Assembly (NCBI GenBank): GCA_035772405.1
Contig: JAYKKM010000350.1
Span: forward strand, 2,351,001-2,415,000
Length of the DNA: 64,000 nucleotides
Source: Chrysogorgia sp. JL179-B06
Taxonomy: Eukaryota; Cnidaria; Anthozoa; Scleralcyonacea; Chrysogorgiidae
Direction: 5' to 3'
In this document: positions 51,134-61,081 of the stretch, in pieces
Layout of the letters: every line of letters begins with the position of its first letter
Numbering within the stretch: the first letter of the stretch is position 1
Notes under the pieces: model-generated
What the model was told of the DNA's origin: nothing
Seen by the model: the letters and a program-made list of their open reading frames with translations, nothing else
Database searches by the model: none
Translations under genes and position numbers: made by a program

Positions 51134-51206
51134 GCTTCCGTAGCTCAGTGGTCAGAGCACTGCACTAGCATCGCAGGGTCGCGGGTTCAATTCCCAGCCG
51201 GAAGGC
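51134..51206 (+). tRNA. tRNA-Ala(AGC)-like sequence, dispersed unit
   Basis: Same family as the array at 14345-15180. Here the anticodon arm has the canonical 17 bases (CTGCA-CTAGCAT-CGCAG, anticodon AGC) with one A-C mismatch; the T arm is GCGGGTTCAATTCCCAG. Flanks match the 276-bp unit, except for a short deletion in CAACACTCGAATAAATCC. Probably a tRNA-derived repeat. Confidence 0.5.
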
Positions 51207-51321
51207 CTTAAAGTTGCATTTTTCGCAACTGGTCCCGGTTTGGTCTTAAAATGTATGTATTCCAACACTCGAATAAATCCTTTCAACATGTAGTTTGATC
51301 GAGTGAAATGCCAAATATTAC

Positions 51322-51353
<32 letters not shown>

Positions 51354-51357
<4 letters not shown>

Positions 51358-51395
51358 TACTCTGATGAAGGGCTCCGCTCGAAACGTCAGTATCT
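51354..51395 (+). ncRNA. Hammerhead-ribozyme-like motif
   Basis: TCTTACT, CTGATGA, AGGGCTCCGCTC, GAAACGTC, AGTATC. Core boxes CTGATGA and GAAA are intact, stem II GGGC/GCTC closes on TCC, and ACGT could give a two-base-pair stem III. Cleavage would fall after GTC, and stem I pairs TACT with AGTA. The extra A between CTGATGA and stem II is shared with the 10257 motif. It sits between TA tracts at the start of a repeat whose tail (TTTTCACTTTGCTATATA) recurs elsewhere in the window. Confidence 0.5.
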
Positions 51396-51436
51396 CGTCA
51401 CTAAATTCTTGGCAGTTTACCAACCTTTTCACTTTG

Positions 51437-51523
<87 letters not shown>

Positions 51524-52049
51524 GCCGTAACACTGTGTTTCATGCCTGAAGCAATTTTCAGAGGACTTTCATGCCTCAGGCATGAAACTACAGCGTTATG
51601 GCATCTGTAAAAGTTTAGATTTTATGTTGTTCGTCAGATCACAAATCGCCAATGGCCGTCGCATTATCTGCCCAAATATTGTCCGATTCAAACAGGTTTT
51701 TACGAAGGGTATACACGTTTGCGTAATATAATAGGCACATATACTATGTATTTAGACTCGCTGATTCCAAATCTGTTTTCAGAATTGAAAACGGTTATAT
51801 ATTGATCGAGATAACGTTCAAAATAATATACGACGAAGCCGCCCGGTCGCCTGAATGCCGACTAATTTCTAAATACATAAACCGTTTTTAAACCGAAGGT
51901 ATATGCACGTTTTCGTAATATAATAGGCACGTATGTTATGTATTTAGACTCGCTAATTCCAAATCTGTTTTCAGAATTGAAAACGGTTAAATATTGATCG
52001 AGATAACGTTCAAAATAATATAGGACGAAGCGGCACGGTTGGCTCTTTG

Positions 52050-52401
52050 GAAAAGTTCGGACACGACTTGAATGGAATACCAACTCCAGAAGAAGGCAAG
52101 GATGAAGCTGTTCGGGTTAACTACTGATCAGGTGTTCACCTTGTCTAGAGTGCTATTGAGATGGTGTCTCAGTAAAAACACCCTGTGTAACCCTGGCGAG
52201 GTGCATAGTATTTAGCCTGACGACAAGATATGGATCACCAAAACTGCACCAGGGTTCAAGCCCCTGCACAAACTGCTCCGAATGATCCAGATTTCGTCTG
52301 GAGGAGCTACCCAATGCAATAGAGGACAGAACGTGTGGAGAACTTTGGTGAAATATATCTCGGCCGCGGCCGAAGGATGATGATGATGATGATGATGATG
52401 A
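52050..52401 (+). mobile_element. SINE-like segment ending in (GAT)n
   Basis: About 300 bases that differ in composition from the surroundings, containing a B-box-like GGGTTCAAGCCCC (52252-52264), and ending GAAGGATGATGATGATGATG. A short tandem-repeat tail is common for SINEs. The A box is not convincing. Confidence 0.35.
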
Positions 52402-52695
52402 TGTGTTTAGAAATTAGTTGGCAATCAGTCATCTTCTTCGGGCACTGTCCATCTAAATACATAAACCGTTTTTGAACCGAAGGTATATATACGTTCTTGT
52501 AGTATAAGTACGTGTGTTATGTATTTAGACTCGCTAATTCCAAATCTGTTTTCAGAATTGAAAACGGTTAAATATTGGCCTAGATAACGTTCAAAATCTA
52601 CGCGGCAATTTGTTTAATACTCTGCACACAATAAAATATACACGGCGTGCGCGGTCTGGGTCCTGGGGACCATGGCTGGGCAAACGAAATTCTGG

Positions 52696-52737
52696 GGGCG
52701 GGGGGGGGGGGGGGGGGGGGGAGGGGGGGGGAGAAAA
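52696..52737. repeat. G-rich homopolymer tract
   Basis: GGGGGCGGGG followed by over 20 Gs, an A, and further Gs. Potential G-quadruplex. Length is unreliable in any assembly. Confidence 0.9.
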
Positions 52738-52894
52738 GGCGGGCGAGGGGTTATTGCGGAACGTATTTCTAGTATATTAAAGAAACACTTGGGGCATCCG
52801 GTGGAAATTTTTCAAACCTATTTTTACATAACATATGGAAACTGTCCTGGTGCTCTCAAGTGTTATACCATAACAAACAGTTGTTTTTAGTTAA

Positions 52895-53351
52895 AGAGTT
52901 AGTGTCAACCGTGACGCATTGTGCGCTCGGTTGACATTTTTTGAAGCACGAAATTCCCTTGGTGAACTCATCCATAAATATCTTGTCAATCCTTGATATA
53001 AATCATTCATTTTGTCTTTTAATTGAAAGAAGATATACCTTAGAAAGTAATTATTTCTGCATTTTTCACAAAATTCAACGTTTTCTTGACTGTTGTTTCG
53101 AATTATGTCAGCCTTGACTGACGCGACGCATGGAAGACCAAGTGACGAGGTTCAAACAAAAAATAAGGCTCCGAGTCGACGTATTTGGATTGTGGATGAA
53201 TAAGAAAGCCTCTATAGGGTTTTCTGAGAACACTCGGAGAATTTCGGAAGTATTTACCAACGTCAAGTTGGCAATGAAGCACTTCAATACACTTCGTTAT
53301 CGTACGAAGATAAACACAAACGCGCAATGCACGACGGTTGACACTCACTCT
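52895..53351. mobile_element. Short TTAA-flanked element related to 6981-9959
   Basis: Left end AGAGTTAGTGTCAACCGTGA..GCATTGTGCGC. Right end, read inward, AGAGTGAGTGTCAACCGTCGTGCATTGCGCG. Both are flanked by TTAA (52891-52894 and 53352-53355). The ends match the big element's AGAATGTGTGTCAACCGG...GCATTGCGCGC. TTGTCAATCCTTG occurs at a similar distance from the end in both. This is an internally deleted member that keeps the region of the small KRGRPK ORF. Confidence 0.82.
53105..53290 (+). pseudogene. Decayed homologue of the 58-aa TTAA-element ORF
   Basis: ATG at 53105 opens MSALTDATHGRPSDEVQTK. After a one-base frame change near 53160 the other frame gives IRLRVDVFGLWMNKKASIGF and SENTRRISEVFTN. 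These align with GRPKLGIEVHR and IGLRMDVYNQWLVQKDLVGM of the ORF at 9740. Shared positions are GRP, EV, LR.DV and W. The distance from element end to ATG (about 210 bp) is conserved too. The frame change means no intact protein. Confidence 0.6.
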
Positions 53352-53355
53352 TTAA

Positions 53356-54239
53356 CAAACAGTTATTTACGGTATGTAACAAGTTTTAATAAACACAATT
53401 ATTTGTTAAAAACATACAGTATATGCAGGCCCGCACAGAGACTAAAGTGGGCCCGGGTCAAAATAAATAATTGGGGACCCCCTTAAAAATTCCGCATGCC
53501 ATTTTACAAATGTGAAAATTTTTCAGATTTACATGTGAAATGACAACGCAAATTTTCGTAACCACGTAAAAGATGTACAAAATAAGGAGAAAATAAGTAA
53601 TCACTAACGCAGAGAAGCAGAAAATACTGCTTGATAATTTAGTAATTTCACAGAATCTTCGCAACCGTCGATTCTCTACAAAGTAAACTAGCAATATAAC
53701 TAGAAATTACTATCGCAAGTGAAGTGCTGCCTCATTTCAAAGAAATTCCAATATTTTACAAGACAGATTGGCGACGTAAAGAGGCGCGGGTAGAACCGTA
53801 GGGGAAACTGCTTTGTTATCGCATTTATGGTCACAAATTTTTTTCAATCATCAATAATTAATTACCAAAGCGAGAAATACCAGGTTATTTATTACCTTCG
53901 ACGGTTATTAGCACACATCCCTTCAGATGTTCCCTTCAGATGTCTTAAAAATTGCAACAGTGTTGCAATCAACAGTTAGCAAGCAATGTTGATAGTTTAA
54001 CCGAGACTCCAAAAATAGAATATTGAGTGCATTTTCAAAAATAATAAGGTGGATTGTTAGTTGCCATAAACCAATCACCGGCAAATGAGTCACTATATTG
54101 CAAAGAATACATTTTATCAGAGCAAAAAGATTTTATTAACATAATTCTTATACAAGTATAAAGGTTATTTCCAACACACAATGTGACATTTAGGAATGAT
54201 GAATCTCATGCATTAATGTTTGTTATTTGATAATGTATT
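53356..54239. other. Intergenic stretch without a recognisable gene
   Basis: No supported feature. AACAAACAGTT occurs on both sides of the TTAA element (52872 and 53354). Confidence 0.6.
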
Positions 54240-54850
54240 ATTGCACATTTTGTTTAAATTGTTTTGTATTGCCTTGTCTAAAATCAGCACAAATCGTTTT
54301 ACTTACGTCAACAACATCCAACCTCATACCCAGGGCATTTTTCTTCCACGGTGGAAGATCTGCGAAAATGGCCCTGGGATCGGCTGGTCACATGACACCC
54401 AGAATTTCTGGTTGACCTGAACAATTGAAAAATAATCAGAGTTGTTCATGTGAGCATTTGTCGGCATAAAAGCAGCTAACAAGATTAATAATTTACCATA
54501 CATCCATGGTTATCTCTTACAAAAGGTATGAAGAAGCATATATCCAATTTAGTGAAAGTTACACTTCTAATTTGCTGTACAATTTAAAGACAGCATTCAG
54601 ATTTAGATGAATAAATTATACTCGGCTGAATTAATTGGAGTTTTATGACAAGCCAATCGCATTATAGAATGGACCAGCCGATCCCAGGGACATTTTCGCC
54701 GACCTTCCACCGTGGAGGGAAAATGCCCTGGGTACATGGTGGGATGTTCCACTTGTTGGTACGAGGTTGAACAACATCGTATATTGTGAGACCAGGATTT
54801 TCTTCGACATCATTTGCCATTCTCAACAACAGAGCAACAATAACATACAC
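54240..54850 (-). pseudogene. 2A-like peptide reading frame, split by a MITE
   Basis: On the minus strand MYVIVALLLRMANDVEENPG is followed by LTIYDVV. The MITE at 54319-54769 then interrupts. Beyond it the same frame continues as DVSKTICADFRQGNTKQF before two stops. DVEENPG is the conserved core of 2A ribosome-skipping peptides (D-V/I-E-x-N-P-G-P). Here the last Pro is Leu, which should abolish skipping. In repetitive invertebrate proteins 2A motifs are often followed by ADFSQG..KFG-type sequence, as I recall it; this remnant resembles that. The hydrophobic stretch before it is usual for 2A peptides. It is a remnant, not a working gene. Confidence 0.55.
54319..54769. mobile_element. MITE with 9-bp target duplication, member 1
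   Basis: 451 bases between perfect 9-bp repeats AACAACATC (54310-54318 and 54770-54778). Ends are CAACCTCATACC and GGTACGAGGTTG. Subterminal inverted arms of about 75 bases contain CCCAGGGCATTTT, CCACGGTGGAAG and GGGATCGGCTGGTC. No coding capacity. A 9-bp duplication is typical of MULE (MuDR-like) transposases, which is an inference. Confidence 0.88.
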
Positions 54851-55787
54851 ATTGTAACATGATATTCACTATCACTTGCTGTTGGAAAATATAAATATAC
54901 ACTAAGTAAAATATTTGCATCAATACTAGTAATACCATAGTTGTCACCAGTAGCGAAACTGGCCGTAGGAACTGGTCATGTTATGACTGAATATGTAAAT
55001 CGTTTAAAAATTTGCATACTGGTTGTTACAACCAACTGAATTAACATCAATGTTGTTCCAGAAAAGATTATATCTATTCTTCGAGTGGTCTTGAATCCTG
55101 TTTCTATTCTTCGAGTGGTCTTGAATCCTGTTTGATTCTTACGTTGTTGTGTCCACCAATTCGGGCACGATATTGATCGATTGTCACTCCCATTTCAGGT
55201 AAAGTAATGACAAGGTTTTTCTCTGCACAGATGTAAGTTTGTTGAGCAACAGGCACAAACCTTCGTTTGTAAATATTGAGTATTGTCTTTGGCGAGAACT
55301 GTCAAATGTCACCGGCTTCGCTAGGTTTGATTTTAACGAGCACAATGACTTCGTTTGATTTGAGTTGCGTGTACACACGAGACAAACAAGAAAAACTAAG
55401 CACACAGAACTATCTTAGTCGTCTTACCTTGAAAACAGAATATCTCCTCACTGAAATAAATTGAAATTCCCAACAGCACCAAAGGACTCACCTCATGGCG
55501 TTGCGTGATCAGAAAATACCATGTTCGTGGTGGCGTTGACAAGTTCCGAACATTAATTCCGTACAACTTCCGTGAAAACGAATAACCCTCTGGAGTATGT
55601 GAACAATCTCGTTCCAGAGCAAATAAACTACGTCACAAAACGTCATAAAACTGAACATCCACCGGCCTAGGAAATTTTCACATATATCGAGATCTCGTTG
55701 ACTATACATAGGTGCGGAAAGAGGTCTGGGCACGAGACATAGATAACCCATGTCAAGATTAGTGTGCTGCCTACGGCAGCAATTAGG
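54851..55787. other. Intergenic stretch without a recognisable gene
   Basis: Contains two tandem copies of a 31-base sequence (TCTATTCTTCGAGTGGTCTT...) at 55075-55136 and the inverted dispersed CTGCCTACGGCAG hairpin at 55766-55781. No supported coding region. Confidence 0.6.
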
Positions 55788-56165
55788 GGCCCCTCTCGAT
55801 TTTTGTCTTATTTGGAAGAACTTTTAAAATCATACATGCATAATGAGTTATCAGAGAATGTTATATATCTTTGCGTTCATCAAATAAAAACACTAAAGTG
55901 TGAATAACACGTGTGCGTGTTTCTCCCACAACACCAAACCTCTCGATTTTAAAGGATTTCGTTCGAGAATGAAGAGATACACACATTTCTCCAATAAGTC
56001 ATTATGCACATGCATATGTAAACGTAAATTCCAGACATTTGCATATCAAACAAACTGATATATCTCCAAAAGAAAGTGAAGAAAAGAAAATCTTCAAAAG
56101 AAGTTACTTTATCATTTTAAAAGTTCTTCCAAATAAGACAATAAAAATGTTGAGGTTAGGGGCAC
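55788..56165. mobile_element. Palindromic-ended MITE (GCCCCT ends)
   Basis: Left TTTTTGTCTTATTTGGAAGAACTTTTAAAAT and its reverse complement near 56113-56146, with GCCCCT at both outer ends, give inverted arms of roughly 50-55 bases around 260 non-coding bases. The target duplication is unclear. Confidence 0.7.
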
Positions 56166-56720
56166 TTTAATTGTTTTCTCATGATAAATGAATAAAATGT
56201 TACAACATCAAGTCGTTATGCAGTATGGTAAGGCGAATAAAATGTGTTAATATGTTCCTGACAACTTCACCACTATCATATCACATGCGTGAAATGACAT
56301 ACAGGATCATACTAATGACAGAATCAAGTATGTTTTGATTTTATCTTTCATTATCTTTAGCTATTTCAATTCGACATTTGACATGATCTTCATAAATATA
56401 TACGTACATGCTTCTCGCAAAAGTTGTGCATCACAAAATATGCACAGGTAATTGAATGAAATGTGTTAGACAATTTTCCATACCGATTGATGAATTGGCA
56501 AAGAAGTTAGCATCGTGCACCCTGCCATGTCAACAACATTCGACATCCATAAACGTTCCTTTATGATCACAAACTGATTCAGTGATAACCCTGCTTTTAA
56601 CAACCCTGCTTTTCTGAATCGAAACAGAAATTTAAAGCGGGGTTTTTAAAGAACGAAGTATATATATTATATAAACAATCACCAAAGTCCTGGTGACTAG
56701 GTGCTCTACCGTATATGAAA
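56166..56720. other. Intergenic stretch without a recognisable gene
   Basis: A short local duplication (AACCCTGCTTTT twice near 56587-56614) is the only visible structure. Confidence 0.55.
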
Positions 56721-56721
56721 T

Positions 56722-57060
56722 AGCCTCCAGGGTCGGCTGGTCACATGACACCCAGAATATCTGGGTGTTTTTATAAGATAATTTATGATAATTTAGGTCA
56801 TTTGGCTTTGTTTACTCTGTTGATGTGATAATGAATGAGAAATATGCAACCCTCTGCAGACTTGTTCACGTAAAGCATTCATCCAAAATGCAACTAATTC
56901 GTAATACATCCATGCCTTATCTCATATAAATATCATGCATGAACAAGTATCAGTATCGAATGCAGTTCTTGACAATCAACCAAAGCGCGAGGAAATTTAT
57001 TAACATGTGGATTTAGATGAATAAATTATACTCTAGCTGAATAGCACTCCATCGAAATGA
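56722..57060. mobile_element. Diverged fragment of the 9-bp-TSD MITE family
   Basis: CAGGGTCGGCTGGTCACATGACACCCAGAATATCTGGGTG matches the inner part of member 1. GTGGATTTAGATGAATAAATTATACTC...GCTGAAT near 57006-57040 matches its other side. Outer ends are missing or unrecognisable. Confidence 0.65.
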
Positions 57061-57410
57061 CGTCAGTATCCATGTTAATTTTGTCCGCTTTTACCCATAA
57101 TTCTTGCGGCCATAACACAAATTTGTTATGAGTCAAATTATGTTTGTTTGTCCGCATTTTGAGCTATTAATAGCAGACGCTATGACACTACGCACAGACA
57201 CTACGCGCACAGACACTACGCTATTAATCGAGTTTTAGAACTGGGCCATAGACTGAAGACATTGCGGACGTGATTCAACAGTGAGATACAAAAAACGTTT
57301 TGACTGATTAAATGTTTTTCTAGACAGATCTGTTTGAAGCTCAAAGCAAACTCCCTGCGTATTTCACTGATGAATCACTGTGCAATATCGTTGCGTATCC
57401 CTGGGTTGGC

Positions 57411-57839
57411 CAACCTCGTTCCCAGGGCATTTTGCCTCCACAGCGGAAGCTCGGCGAAAATGGCCCTGGGATCGGCTGGTCCATTCTATAATCCGATTAC
57501 CTTGTCATAAAAATAATTAATTCAGCCGAGTATAATTTATTCATCTAAATCTGAATGCTGTCTTCAAATTTTACAGCAAATTAAAAGTGATAGCTTTCGC
57601 TAAATTGGATATATCCTTCTTCAACCTTTTGTAAGAAATAACCATGGATATGTATGGTGGATTATTAAGCTTGTTAGCTACAATTTATACCGACGAATGC
57701 TGACATGAACAACTCTGAAGATCATTGAACATTTCTCAATTATTCAGGTCAACAAAGTAGACAAAGTTAATGGCACAAAGACAATAAAAATTATCATATC
57801 TGAACACCCAGAAATTCTGGGTGTCATGTGACGAGGTTG
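57411..57839. mobile_element. MITE with 9-bp target duplication, member 2
   Basis: 429 bases between perfect 9-bp repeats TGGGTTGGC (57402-57410 and 57840-57848). Ends CAACCTCGT and ACGAGGTTG. The interior matches member 1 in opposite orientation (CGGCGAAAATGGCCCTGGGATCGGCTGGTCC, then TAATTTATTCATCTAAATCTGAATGCTGTC). An independent insertion with a different 9-bp target confirms the family boundaries. Confidence 0.9.
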
Positions 57840-57848
57840 TGGGTTGGC

Positions 57849-58243
57849 ATCACTTCCTATGGATATATAGTTAATATACCATAGCTGCAGGATGAAACTT
57901 TAGCTCGGTTCATAACGATAGATATAGAAGTTAGATAGGCACTTTAATCCCAATGCCAATGGCATACATTAGCTGTCACAGCCGGTACTCTCATTTCTGC
58001 GTAATTATGCGTATTAGGTTTTAGTAATTCCTCTACTAACTGCAGAAAAGCAAAGGGCCACCCACCTACAGGTATCATGTTAAAAAGAAAGCGTTCATTC
58101 AAATTTTTTCAGCCTTTTCAAAAGTAGCTACTTTTTTGTAGCATTATACACAATTGCATCATTTGCCTTTTTTATAAATTTTGACTATTCACTACGATGC
58201 AGTTTTCTGAGTAAAACAAGACTGATAGCTTACTTACGCATTA
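57849..58243. other. Intergenic stretch without a recognisable gene
   Basis: No supported feature. Confidence 0.5.
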
Positions 58244-61078
58244 TTACTCGGGCTACCTTAGCCGAGTCTAGGTTTTGGTAGCTTTCCTGTATTTTTCGTG
58301 TCGAAAAATTGTAATTATTGCATCATCCCGATAGGCTTTGCGGTGTGCTCATTTTGATGCCGCCATCTTTTTTGGGATCCAAAGAAATATAGTATATTTG
58401 TGATAAGATTCATAAGGAATGTTGCTGGCAAGTATCTTCATCATAACTACACGCTCACAATGCTTACAATCGCACATGAACGCCGTTAGCAATTTTGGTG
58501 TTGCGGGTCAATAGCCGAGTTCTTTCTTTTCGACAGCTTTGCTTTTGGTCGAGTTGTTCTCTCAATATGGCTGACAACTGTGTTGATCGTGAACACGCTC
58601 GCTATGCTTACATGCTGCACACGCTGATCGCGGTAGACGGCTATACTAAAAGATGACGAGCGATTTTGAAACGGGTTGGTCCGCGATCTCATCTCAACAG
58701 TGGTGTGAGTACTCGTTACAATTGTAACGCGTTACCGTGTGCTCGTTACATTTGTAGTAATTTTAACCGGTAATTAATTACTTAATTTTTACACAAATGA
58801 TAGCGATATTAAATTTATTAAAACAACGACGTTTCGATGCCATCCTAGCATCATTTTCAAGTTGAAATTATTTATACGTTACAGGCGTGAGTTCGTTCAA
58901 ACTTTAAATGCGTAAGCAAACAGTAGCGCAACCTATTTGAACTAAACGTTCTAAAAAAAACGCGGGAAATGCAAAGAATACGAGACAAATGCAAGACAAA
59001 TAGGTTCTATACCTAAATATTATAGCATGCATAATTTAACTAATAGCAATTAAAATAACACAACATAAAAATAAAAAAATAAAAGTTTAAGTGTTAATAG
59101 ACTGAAACTACATTGTGTCACAATTTATTGCTAAATTATTTGTCATAAAGTTAATTAATTACTTTTTTGGCAAATGAACGAAAAAGGTAACTAATTACAA
59201 AACAAAGGAACGCGTTCTTTTGCAGAAGAAAATTACAAATTCCTTTCCTTAAATCTTTCATAAATATAATAAATTTTATTTAACATCGAAAAAAATAATC
59301 GACAGACGAAAACAACTAACGTTTGACGTGGAAACATGCTTAAGTACATAGGTAATTATGGTTCATGCTATGGCCGTAGGCCTTCTTGAAAATAGAGCAG
59401 GGGCTGGGGACGAGGTTATTCCCGTGACACACACTCTTAACACGTGTCAAAAGGTCATTTGACCCATTTCTGGATTAATTCAAAAGCGAAATCCCAGACG
59501 TTAGTATCAATAATATGGCAGAATATTTATAAACAATCGTTGCTACCATTGGTACGGACGAGTAAACAACGATCTGGCTAGAAAAAATCCAATAGCTGTG
59601 GAAGAGCCAATCTCGTAGCCAGAGCACAGGATGTGTAGAAGCTGACGCCATTGTTGTTGTTGGACAAGAAATTTAATTGTTTCTATTAATAATGCAATAT
59701 TTCATAATAACAATTGTTATTAAATGTTAAAAGTTGAAACCCAACCTCATTCCTCCCATTAAACCTTGTCTCATTTTCATTCATTGTGTGAGGAATTTAT
59801 TTGGCACAAGGTCTACATTACGTAAAGGAATTTGTAATATAATTACTTTTTTCGTAGAGTAATTTTGTAATTGCATGTAATTAATTACTTTTTAAGAGTG
59901 GTAATTGTAAGTAGGAATTAATTACTATTTGAAGCAATTAGTAATTGTAATTAATTCCTTTTTGAGGGGTAATTTTGCAGCCCTGGATCTCAATGAGACT
60001 ATAATGAATGCCATGTTAGTTATGAATGCACAAAAGTATACATACTTGGAACTCGTAATTCCAAATCTGTTTTCAGAATTGAAATCGAGTAAATATTGAC
60101 CGAGATATAAACGTTCAAAAATCTACGAAGAAGCGGCATTCGTATTGCCGATTAATTTCTAAGTACATAGACAGGTTTCACGAAGGTATGCACGTTCGCT
60201 TAATATAATAGACACGTATGTTATGTATTTGGACTCTCACTCGGTAATTCCAAATCTGTTGTCAGAATTGAAATCGGTTAAATAATTTCCGAGATAACGT
60301 ACAAAATCTATCACGAAATGTGATCAACAAATACATGGCGTGCGATGTGGTCTCGGTTAATCGTGTTTTGTAAAACATACAATAGAACAGACACAAATCA
60401 ATGTTCTCTTTGCAAATTCCGCGATTTGTAACCCTAGGTAAGGTACAGCTAAGTAAAATATTGTGTAAAATACTGATACCAAGCTGTGATATTTGACTCT
60501 ACCTGAGTCGAGTTTATACTCGTGCTGAACTTCCATCTTAATTTACTTCAGATTTTAATTTTATTGCAGATGTTCTTGCTAGTAGAATGACGCCTAGAAT
60601 ATAGTTGATATTATCTGCAAAAACTCATGCGTTCGGAAACCAGAGCAATTACATTAGAGCGCGGTTTTGAATAATATTATAGTCTGCGAGACAGTGAGTC
60701 GCCACTTGCCCGCAGTGGAGAGTCTGTGAGCGACTATTAATTCTAAATTTCTAGACACAGACTAGACCTACTTTCCTTTTCTCATTCGCGGTGACACACG
60801 TTTTGCTCGAAATAATTTAAGATCACAAATGCTTGCAATCAAATTTTGTTTATGATTAAGATTACTAGCCAGCAACATTCCTTGTGATTCTTTATGAATC
60901 TTTGGAGTTTTGAGCGAACAGTCGAGCAATAACGACCAAAGAAATGAGCACAGCGCCTGGTTTCGCAAAGCCTATCGGGATGATGCAATAATTGCAATTT
61001 GTCGACCCGAAAAATAAAAATACAGGAATGCCACCGAAACCTAGACTCGGCTACCACCTCAGGTGGTAACCCGAGTAA
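58244..61078. mobile_element. 2.8-kb element with ~110-bp inverted ends, TTACTCGGG family
   Basis: Left end TTACTCGGGCTACC..AGCCGAGTCTAGGTTT...GCATCATCCCGATAGGCTTTGCG (58244-58355) is mirrored at about 60943-61078. Flanking TTA (58241-58243, 61079-61081) could be a 3-bp target duplication of Harbinger type. Each end contains its own small hairpin (GGCTACC...GGTGGTAGCC). No transposase is visible. A hAT-like element sits inside, and parts of the 50.7-52.7 kb repeat (CCAAATCTGTT) occur near 60060-60330. Confidence 0.65.
58698..59985. mobile_element. hAT-like non-autonomous element nested in the 2.8-kb element
   Basis: Begins CAGTGGTGTGAGTACTCGTT and ends TTTTGCAGCCCTG, with 8-bp flanks CATCTCAA (58690-58697) and GATCTCAA (59986-59993) differing at one position. 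Runs of TAATTAATTAC lie near both ends (58771-58786, 59877-59960). CAG...CTG ends and 8-bp duplications are hAT hallmarks. No transposase remains; GGGGACGAGGTTA near 59410 is a fragment of the 9-bp-TSD MITE family. Confidence 0.65.
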
Positions 61079-61081
61079 TTA

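Larger units (their letters stand above)
50665..52671. mobile_element. Composite TIR element with GGTCCCCAG ends
   Basis: Left end GGTCCCCAGACCCCTCCGTC...GCACGCC...TGTATTTGTT. The right end, read inward, is GGTCCCCAGGACCCAGACCGCGCACGCC...GTGTAT. Imperfect terminal inverted repeats with AT on both sides. The interior holds several copies of TTCCAAATCTGTTTTCAGAATTGAAAACGG, also seen inverted near the left end and around 60055 and 60240. It also holds a tRNA-like unit, TA tracts and a SINE-like segment, so later insertions have enlarged it. No transposase is visible. Confidence 0.5.
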
